DNA of 20,263 bases, taken from contig QHOZ01000007.1 in assembly GCA_003219495.1 (NCBI GenBank), positions 1 through 20,263 on the forward strand, in the 5' to 3' direction. Below, one piece after another: positions 15,491-20,263 of the stretch. The stretch comes from Verrucomicrobiota bacterium (GTDB lineage: Bacteria > Verrucomicrobiota > Verrucomicrobiae > Chthoniobacterales > UBA10450). The stretch's first letter is position 1. The number at the start of each line of letters is the position of its first letter. The notes below the pieces were generated by a model. That model was not told the origin of the DNA. It saw nothing but the letters and a program-made list of their open reading frames with translations, and searched no databases. A program made the translations under genes and the position numbers.

Positions 15491-16192
15491 GTGAAACGTT
15501 ACCAAAACCTTCTTCGGGCTAGTGTCGCTCTGGCGGTTGCTCTTGCTTCAGCGGGGTTGAGCGCGGCGCCACCGCCAAGCGCGAAGGAGATTCTCGAATC
15601 CGTCCGCATGATGGAGGCGCGCCAGCAGATCGATCTCGACGGGCAACTTCGCGAAAACGAAAGAGTGATTCCGTTTCATCTCACCCAAGATGGTCCGGTG
15701 ATTCGGTATTCCTTCAGCGACCCGGAGGAAGTGATCGAGCTGCGGCTTGGCGAGAATGCTTCCCGCCTCGATCTGGTCACGAACGACACGGCCACGAAAT
15801 TTCCAACCGACAAATTGAAGGCGAACGTTCGCGACACCGCGGTTACGTACGAAGATTTAACGCTGGAGTTTCTTTACTGGCCCGACGGGCGCGTGCTCGG
15901 CACCGAGCTCGTGCGCACGCGCAATTGCTGGAGACTGCAGCTCACCGCCACTTCGCGCGACTTACAATATTGGTACGTGCTGGTCTGGGTGGACAAAGCG
16001 AGCGGCGCGTTGATGCGGATGGACGGCTACGATTGGGACGGCAAGATCGCGAAGCGATTCGAAGTTGTCTCCGCGCAAAAGATCGACAATCGCTGGTTCT
16101 TGAAACAAATGCGCGTCGAGAAAATGAAACCGGGCACGAACAAAGTGGACTCGCGAACGTATTTGGAAATCAACAAGCCCGCCGGCGATTGA
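15491..16192 (+). CDS. Exported LolA/RseB-like outer-membrane lipoprotein-sorting family protein
   Basis: This 233-residue protein starts with a Sec signal peptide (MKR, hydrophobic core to about residue 25, ending GLSAA before PPP), so it is periplasmic. The mature part looks like the LolA/LolB/RseB half-barrel: a long run of alternating strands, KEILESVRMMEARQQIDLDGQL, LTLEFLYWPDG, RNCWRLQLTA, WYVLVWVDKASGALMRMDGYDWDG, and RTYLEINKP. It fits the 'outer membrane lipoprotein-sorting protein' group; members bind lipids or lipoproteins, but the cargo is unknown. The start is GTG; no clear Shine-Dalgarno sequence is visible. A weak leaderless promoter (GATAAG at 15479-15484) is conceivable. The 3' end overlaps the convergent gene by 23 bp. 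Confidence 0.82.
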   Translation: MKRYQNLLRASVALAVALASAGLSAAPPPSAKEILESVRMMEARQQIDLDGQLRENERVIPFHLTQDGPVIRYSFSDPEEVIELRLGENASRLDLVTNDTATKFPTDKLKANVRDTAVTYEDLTLEFLYWPDGRVLGTELVRTRNCWRLQLTATSRDLQYWYVLVWVDKASGALMRMDGYDWDGKIAKRFEVVSAQKIDNRWFLKQMRVEKMKPGTNKVDSRTYLEINKPAGD

Positions 16193-16538
16193 TCTTCGCC
16201 GCGCCAATTGCTTTCTGCGCGTAATGCGGCACCGCCATCGCGTGCGTCGGAACGTGCCAGGTCGCAACCGCGTGACCAGCCGCGCGTGCCGCGAATCGCG
16301 CCGCGTCCGATTTCGATCTGCGTGCAGCGGCGTGCGCATCGAGCGAAAGCTTTCGCACTTCGCGCATTCCGAGTTTCAATTTTCCCCGCGACCAGGCGCT
16401 GATCGCTTCGATCGCGCGGCGCGGGCGTTTGTCGCGCGGATTTTCTTTCTCGAAGATCGACAACACGCGCCGCGCTTCCTGCGCCGCTTTCAGTGCGAAC
16501 AACCGGTGATAACGCGAATCGCGCGCAATCGATTTCAC
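16170..16538 (-). CDS. Imm-5-like 'putative immunity protein' family, helical
   Basis: This predicted 122-residue cytoplasmic helical protein resembles the 'putative immunity protein' (Imm-5-like) family by its pattern RVLSIFEKENPRDKRPRRAIE (about 24-44), AWSRGKL (48-54), then HAAARR (69-74) and AARAAGHAVATWHVPTHA (83-100), with conserved His residues. Family members are common in bacteria and actinomycetes; the immunity label is predictive and no toxin is visible here. The start is GTG, eight bases after the tpiA stop, so it looks like the last gene of the gap-pgk-tpiA operon. Its 3' end overlaps the convergent LolA-like gene by 23 bp. The ORF is real on pattern grounds; the function is unknown. 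The C-terminal KINRRRAC is arginine-rich. Confidence 0.72.
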   Translation of the reverse strand: MKSIARDSRYHRLFALKAAQEARRVLSIFEKENPRDKRPRRAIEAISAWSRGKLKLGMREVRKLSLDAHAAARRSKSDAARFAARAAGHAVATWHVPTHAMAVPHYAQKAIGAAKINRRRAC

Positions 16539-16546
16539 GAAACCGT

Positions 16547-17314
16547 TTACTTTTCGTTGCGCGCCGCTTTAACGATCTGCGCGAAGCTGCGCGGATCGAG
16601 ACTCGCGCCGCCGACGAGCGCGCCGTCGATGTCCGCTTGCGTCATCAAGTCACGGGCGTTCTCCGGTTTCACGCTGCCGCCGTATTGAATGCGGATCTTG
16701 TCCGCGGTCGCTTCATCTGAGATTTCACGAAGCGTGTGGCGAATGAACGCGTGCGCTTCCTGCGCCTGTTGCGGTGTCGCGACACGGCCGGTGCCGATCG
16801 CCCAGATCGGCTCATAGGCAACGACCGTTTCGTGAAGTTCTTTTTCGTTGAGGTCTTTCAAACTTCCGCGGAGCTGGATCGACAATATTTTGTCGACGTT
16901 GCCTTTGTCGCGTTGCTCGAGCGTTTCGCCGACGCAAACAATCGGGCGCAGACTCGCAGCGTGCGCGGCTTTCACTTTGCGGTTCACGATTTCGTCCGTC
17001 TCGCCAAAATATTGCCGGCGCTCGCTGTGGCCGAGCACGACGTAACGCACGAGCAAATCGCGTAGCAACGCCGCGCTGATCTCGCCCGTGAACGCGCCGT
17101 TCGGCTCCCAATGCATGTTTTGAGCGCCGACCTTGATACTTTGCGACGCGCCGAGCGCTTCCATCACTTTCGCGAGCGCTGTGAACGGCGGGATGATGAC
17201 AACTTCGACGTCGGTAAGGTCTCCGAAATCCAGGAGAAAAGATTGAATGAACCGGGCGGACTCGGCCTGTGTCATATTCATCTTCCAATTCGCGGCGACG
17301 ATTTTCTTTCTCAT
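16547..17314 (-). CDS. tpiA: Triosephosphate isomerase
   Basis: TpiA interconverts dihydroxyacetone phosphate and glyceraldehyde-3-phosphate. The protein is 255 residues, a normal length. The active site is complete: K11 in AANWKMN, H96 in VVLGHSERR, and E168 in AYEPIWAIGTG, with loop 6 following (GRVATPQQAQE) and the phosphate-binding YGGSVKPEN and DGALVGGASL. The ATG at 17314 is three bases beyond the pgk stop on the same strand, so the genes share an operon. The gene shows no lesion, in contrast to neighbouring pgk. Confidence 0.97.
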   Translation of the reverse strand: MRKKIVAANWKMNMTQAESARFIQSFLLDFGDLTDVEVVIIPPFTALAKVMEALGASQSIKVGAQNMHWEPNGAFTGEISAALLRDLLVRYVVLGHSERRQYFGETDEIVNRKVKAAHAASLRPIVCVGETLEQRDKGNVDKILSIQLRGSLKDLNEKELHETVVAYEPIWAIGTGRVATPQQAQEAHAFIRHTLREISDEATADKIRIQYGGSVKPENARDLMTQADIDGALVGGASLDPRSFAQIVKAARNEK

Positions 17315-17317
17315 AAA

Positions 17318-18470
17318 TTATTTGTCGGAGAGCGCGGCCACTCCTGGCAGTTCTTTGCCTTCGAGCAATTCGAGCGACGCGCCGCCGCCGGTGGAAATAA
17401 AAGTCATTTTATCCGCGAGGCCTGCCTGTTTCACCGCGGTGACAGAGTCGCCGCCGCCGATGATGGTCGTTGCCTTCGATTTCGCGAGTGCTTCTGCGAT
17501 CGCGATGGTGCCTTCGGCGAAATCCGGAATTTCAAAAATCCCGACCGGGCCGTTCCACAAAATCGTTTTCGCCTTCGCAATCTCGTCCTCGAACAGCGCG
17601 ATCGTAGCCGTTCCAATATCGACCGCCTGCCAGCCTTCAGTCACGCCACTCTCCTTCGAAAGCCGGCTGGTGTTTCGCTTTTTCGCGGCGGGCTTGATCT
17701 CCTGGGTTTCGACGACGTCGATCGGCAACAAAAAGTTCACGCCGCGTTGCTTCGCAAGATCGATAAGCTCGCGCGCGAGATTTGTTTTGTCGGCTTCGAC
17801 GCGACTCGCGCCAATCGGAATTCCTTCCGCCTTGAAAAACGTGTTCGCCATTGCGCCACCGATCAAAATTGAATCCGCTTTTTCGATCAGCGCCTTCAGC
17901 ACGTTGATTTTGTCCGACACTTTCGTACTTGAGCTCTTTCTCCATCAAAAATCCCATCGCGCGAACATTCATGAACATCGCGATTCCCGCAGTCGATGCG
18001 TGCGCGCGGTGCGCGGCGCCGAACGCGTCGTTCACATAAATGTCGCCAAGATCGCCGAGGGCGGCGGCAAATTTCGGATCGTTCGCTTCTTCGCCCGGCT
18101 GGAAGCGCAAATTCTGCAACATCGCAACATCGCCATCCTTCATGCCGGCAACCATCTTCTGCGGGATCTCGCCGATCGTGTCGTGACTGAACATGACCGG
18201 TTGATTGATCAGCGTGTGCAAATGGTCCGCGACCGGCCGGAGCGTGTACTTATCGACGCGCTTCCCCTTGGGCCGGCCGAAGTGCGACATCAAAATCGTT
18301 TTCGCTTTGTGCTCGCGAAGATAATTGATTGTCGTCAGCGCTTCGCGAATCCGTGTGTCATCCGTGATTTCAATTTTGTCGCCGTCTTCCTTGATCGGGA
18401 CGTTGAAATCGACACGCACGAGCACGCGCTTGCCCGCAACATCGACATCACGAACGCTAAGCTTCGCCAT
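17318..18470 (-). pseudogene. pgk: Phosphoglycerate kinase interrupted by an internal deletion with frameshift
   Basis: PGK transfers phosphate between 1,3-bisphosphoglycerate and ADP. The ATG at 18470 overlaps the gap stop codon (TAATG). The N-terminal half is intact to ELKY (Tyr182 at 17925-17927): VLVRVDFNVP, SHFGRPKG, LQNLRFQPGEE, VNDAFGAAHRAHAST, and GFLMEKELKY. The frame then reads a short unrelated tail to a stop at 17637. Another frame resumes at AAA GTG TCG GAC (KVSDKINVL) and runs cleanly to the normal end (KTILWNGPVGIFE, IIGGGDSVTAV, STGGGASLELLEGKELPG). About 19 conserved residues, LGKAL...RPF.AI.GGA in other PGKs, are missing, and one stray base (17924) remains, so roughly 56 nt are lost. 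That region includes part of the nucleotide site and hinge. A genuine pseudogene in a glycolytic operon would be surprising; an assembly error is the main alternative. Confidence 0.9.
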
Positions 18471-19471
18471 TATTTGCCGAGCATCTCGAGCATTTCGACG
18501 CAACGATTGCTGTAACCCCATTCGTTGTCGTACCAGCCGACCACTTTCACGAATCGGTTCCCGAGCATGATCGTTAATTTGCTGTCGAAGATGCACGAAT
18601 GCGGATTGCCGACGATGTCCTGCGATACGAGCGGCTCATCGCTAAATTCGAGCACGCCTTTATAACTTTTGTCCGCCGCGGCCTCTTTGAACGCCGCGTT
18701 CACCGCGTCCACCGTCGTGTCCTTCTCCAAGACCGCGGTGAAATCGGTGACCGATCCGTCGGGCGTCGGCACGCGAAACGCGCCGCCGTTGAGTTTGCCT
18801 TTCAAATCGGGAATGACTTCGCCGATCGCTTTCGCCGCGCCCGTGCTCGACGGAATAATGCTGATCGCCGCCGCGCGCGCGCGCCGAAGATCCTCGTGTG
18901 GAAGATCGAGAATGCGCTGATCGTTCGTGTAACTGTGGATCGTGCTCATGAATCCATGCGCGATCCCGAATTTGTCATTCAACACTTTCGCGAGTGGCGC
19001 CAGGCAATTCGTTGTGCAGCTCGCGTTCGAAACGATCGTGTGCTTCGCCCCGTCGTAAACGCTATCGTTGATTCCGACGCAGATCGTTGCGTCATGATTT
19101 TTCGCGGGCGCCGAGATCAAAACTTTCTTCGCACCGCCTTTGCTGATGTGAAGCTCCGCTTTATCGCGCGCGGTGAAAAATCCGGTCGATTCGAGCACAA
19201 CATCGACGCCAAGCTTGCTCCACGGAAGATTTCCCGGGTCGCGTTCCTTCAGGATTTTAATTTTGTGACCGCGGACGACGATGTTCTCCTCGTCATGTCC
19301 GATTTCGCCGTCGAATTTCCCATGGACCGAGTCCCATTTGAGAAGGTGCGCGAGGGTTTTGGTGTCAGTGAGATCGTTGATCGCTTGAATGCGCGCGACT
19401 TGTTTTTGGTTCATCGCCCGCAAGACGTTGCGGCCGATGCGCCCGAAGCCGTTGATTCCAAAATTAGCCAT
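18470..19471 (-). CDS. gap: Glyceraldehyde-3-phosphate dehydrogenase, NAD-type
   Basis: GAPDH oxidatively phosphorylates glyceraldehyde-3-phosphate. From the ATG at 19471 the protein is 333 residues, the family norm. GINGFGRIGRN (5-15) is the NAD-binding loop, D33 in INDL favours NAD over NADP, SNASCTTNC holds the catalytic C152, H179 lies in STIHSYTNDQ, and GWYDNEWGYSNR ends the catalytic domain. The frame is open upstream to 19657, but the extra 62 residues match nothing and would overlap the divergent SGNH gene, so the ATG is preferred. It is first in gap-pgk-tpiA. No strong promoter is evident in the 80-bp divergent region, though a 7-bp inverted repeat is there. Confidence 0.97.
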   Translation of the reverse strand: MANFGINGFGRIGRNVLRAMNQKQVARIQAINDLTDTKTLAHLLKWDSVHGKFDGEIGHDEENIVVRGHKIKILKERDPGNLPWSKLGVDVVLESTGFFTARDKAELHISKGGAKKVLISAPAKNHDATICVGINDSVYDGAKHTIVSNASCTTNCLAPLAKVLNDKFGIAHGFMSTIHSYTNDQRILDLPHEDLRRARAAAISIIPSSTGAAKAIGEVIPDLKGKLNGGAFRVPTPDGSVTDFTAVLEKDTTVDAVNAAFKEAAADKSYKGVLEFSDEPLVSQDIVGNPHSCIFDSKLTIMLGNRFVKVVGWYDNEWGYSNRCVEMLEMLGK

Positions 19472-19508
19472 AGATAAAAGGTTGCGATTTGCGGTTTCCG
19501 ATTGTCGA

Positions 19509-19530
19509 TTGCTGAGCAAATCTTCAGCAA
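19509..19530. promoter_or_regulatory. Inverted repeat in the gap/SGNH divergent region
   Basis: TTGCTGA (19509-19515) and TCAGCAA (19524-19530) form a perfect 7-bp inverted repeat with an 8-base spacer, 15 to 40 bases from both starts. It could be an operator for a dimeric regulator of either gene, or a hairpin. No regulator is assigned. Confidence 0.35.
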
Positions 19531-19536
19531 CGATTT

Positions 19537-19545
19537 GGGGAAGGA
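19537..19545 (+). promoter_or_regulatory. Strong ribosome-binding site for the SGNH gene
   Basis: GGGGAAGGA lies six bases ahead of the GTG start at 19552. It is the clearest Shine-Dalgarno sequence in the window and decides the start, since later ATG codons have none. Confidence 0.7.
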
Positions 19546-19551
19546 AATTAC

Positions 19552-20247
19552 GTGGGTAAGTCGTTGAGGCAATCCCGAACTGCAACACTTTTGGCGGCCA
19601 TTTCGTTAGGGTTGGCCGCGCCATCCGTTCGCGCTGTGTCGCGCGATTCTTCGGCAATGAAGCGAATCCTCGTTCTCGGCAACAGTCTCTCGGCCGGTTT
19701 CGGCCTCAGCTCGCGGCAGGCGTATCCCTGGTTGCTCGCCGACAAATTGCGTGATGCCGGATTAACGAACTTTGAAGTCACCAATGCCAGTCAAAGTGGC
19801 GGGACGACCGGCGGCGGATTGCTCCGATTGCCTCCGCATCTCAAGCGCAAGATCGACATCTTCATTCTCGAGCTCGGGATCAACGATGCATTCCGCGGCG
19901 TGCCGGTCGCGCAGATCCGCAACAATCTGCAGCAAATTATCGATCTTGTGAAAACCAAGAATCCAAACGTTCACATCATTATCGCCGGAATGCAGCTGCC
20001 GAATTACGCCGCCGACGATTATGTTTTCGCCTTTGGCCAGACGTTTGCCGATCTCGCCGCCAAAAATAACGCCGTGCTCATTCCTTATTTACTCGAAGGC
20101 GTGGGCGGCGATCCAAACCTGAATCAACCGGACCATGTGCATCCAAATGCCGCCGGGCAGAAGATTTTGTCAGAGAATGTCTGGCGCGCCCTGGAACCGA
20201 TTGCGCGTGAAGTTGCGACCGCGGAGGTGCCGGCGCGCGTTCCATAG
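19552..20247 (+). CDS. Exported SGNH hydrolase, TesA/arylesterase-like
   Basis: This 231-residue protein has an N-terminal signal peptide (basic RQSR, hydrophobic TATLLAAISLGLAAP, likely cut near VRA), so it is periplasmic. It belongs to the multifunctional esterase/lysophospholipase group. Block I reads LGNSLSAGFGL with nucleophile S45; the usual GDSL Asp is Asn here. Block II is NASQSGGTTGGG (G83), block III is ELGINDAFRG (N111), and block V is DHVHPNAAG (D194, H197), so the Ser-His-Asp triad and oxyanion residues are in place. Substrates may be acyl esters or lysophospholipids; none can be read from sequence. GTG start set by the strong RBS. It is divergent from gap across 80 bp. Confidence 0.9.
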   Translation: MGKSLRQSRTATLLAAISLGLAAPSVRAVSRDSSAMKRILVLGNSLSAGFGLSSRQAYPWLLADKLRDAGLTNFEVTNASQSGGTTGGGLLRLPPHLKRKIDIFILELGINDAFRGVPVAQIRNNLQQIIDLVKTKNPNVHIIIAGMQLPNYAADDYVFAFGQTFADLAAKNNAVLIPYLLEGVGGDPNLNQPDHVHPNAAGQKILSENVWRALEPIAREVATAEVPARVP

Positions 20248-20263
20248 TTGATGGCAGATCCAG

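Noticed and set aside
17637..17924. A programmed frameshift joining the two pgk halves.
   Set aside because: A slip alone could not restore the 19 missing residues, and I see no slippery heptamer or stimulatory structure at the junction.
17247..18515. A 422-residue plus-strand ORF opposite pgk and tpiA.
   Set aside because: It is antisense to clear glycolytic genes. Its length follows from the GC-rich codon bias, and it shows no family pattern.
18599..19477. A 292-residue plus-strand ORF opposite gap.
   Set aside because: It is antisense to an unbroken GAPDH gene, Arg-rich in composition, and has no recognisable domain.
1..20263. CRISPR arrays, phage or transposon genes, restriction or toxin-antitoxin modules, tRNA or rRNA genes.
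   Set aside because: None was recognisable. Genes are housekeeping or envelope type and the gaps are too small for such elements.

Overview
The window looks like a chromosomal, housekeeping segment from a Gram-negative bacterium, probably Verrucomicrobiota (Spartobacteria/Chthoniobacterales-like soil lineage). This assignment is an inference. It rests on the HRTP-NLRAF version of EF-P domain I, the GC-rich CGN/GCG-heavy codon use, the gap-pgk-tpiA cluster, and a mix of KdsD, lipid-linked glycosyltransferases and a LolA-like periplasmic protein. I see no phage, integrase, transposase, CRISPR array, rRNA or tRNA. Coding density is very high: most gaps are under 80 bp and several genes overlap. 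No stretch of 300 bases lacks a gene.

Layout. (1) Positions 3-3256, plus strand: the 3' part of a class A penicillin-binding protein, then an overlapping gene for an unrecognised glycosyltransferase-like protein. (2) 3328-4864, minus strand: a GT4 glycosyltransferase and a small secreted protein. The latter has a near-consensus sigma70-type promoter interleaved with the start region of the divergent kdsD. (3) 4931-7341, plus strand: arabinose-5-phosphate isomerase (SIS plus two CBS domains), elongation factor P, and a membrane protein with a HELTH metalloprotease-like motif. (4) 7335-12475, minus strand: treY, argS and a PTS EIIA (PtsN-like) gene, with hairpins in the two gaps. (5) 12541-15462, minus strand: an overlapping PAP2 phosphatase, GT39 and GT2 operon that looks like a polyprenyl-phosphate-sugar pathway. 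(6) 15491-16192, plus strand: a LolA/RseB-like exported protein. (7) 16170-19471, minus strand: a glycolytic operon gap-pgk-tpiA with an Imm-5-like 'putative immunity protein' gene at its end. (8) 19552-20247, plus strand: an exported SGNH/TesA-like hydrolase.

Functionally, the segment combines envelope construction (PBP, Kdo precursor synthesis, lipid-linked glycosylation, export) with central metabolism and translation (glycolysis, ArgS, EF-P) and trehalose synthesis.

I did not find a clear new multi-gene system. The strongest anomalies are lesions in conserved genes. The PBP transpeptidase lacks the catalytic SxxK (it reads T-A-M-V) while keeping SKN and KTGT. EF-P lacks about 14 residues of domain I. 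pgk lacks about 56 nt across the hinge and nucleotide-binding region and is out of frame. The two deletions may be real or may be assembly artefacts, and read mapping would decide. Other leads are the Imm-5-like gene in a glycolytic operon, the HELTH membrane protein, and two hairpins that may belong to a dispersed repeat family.
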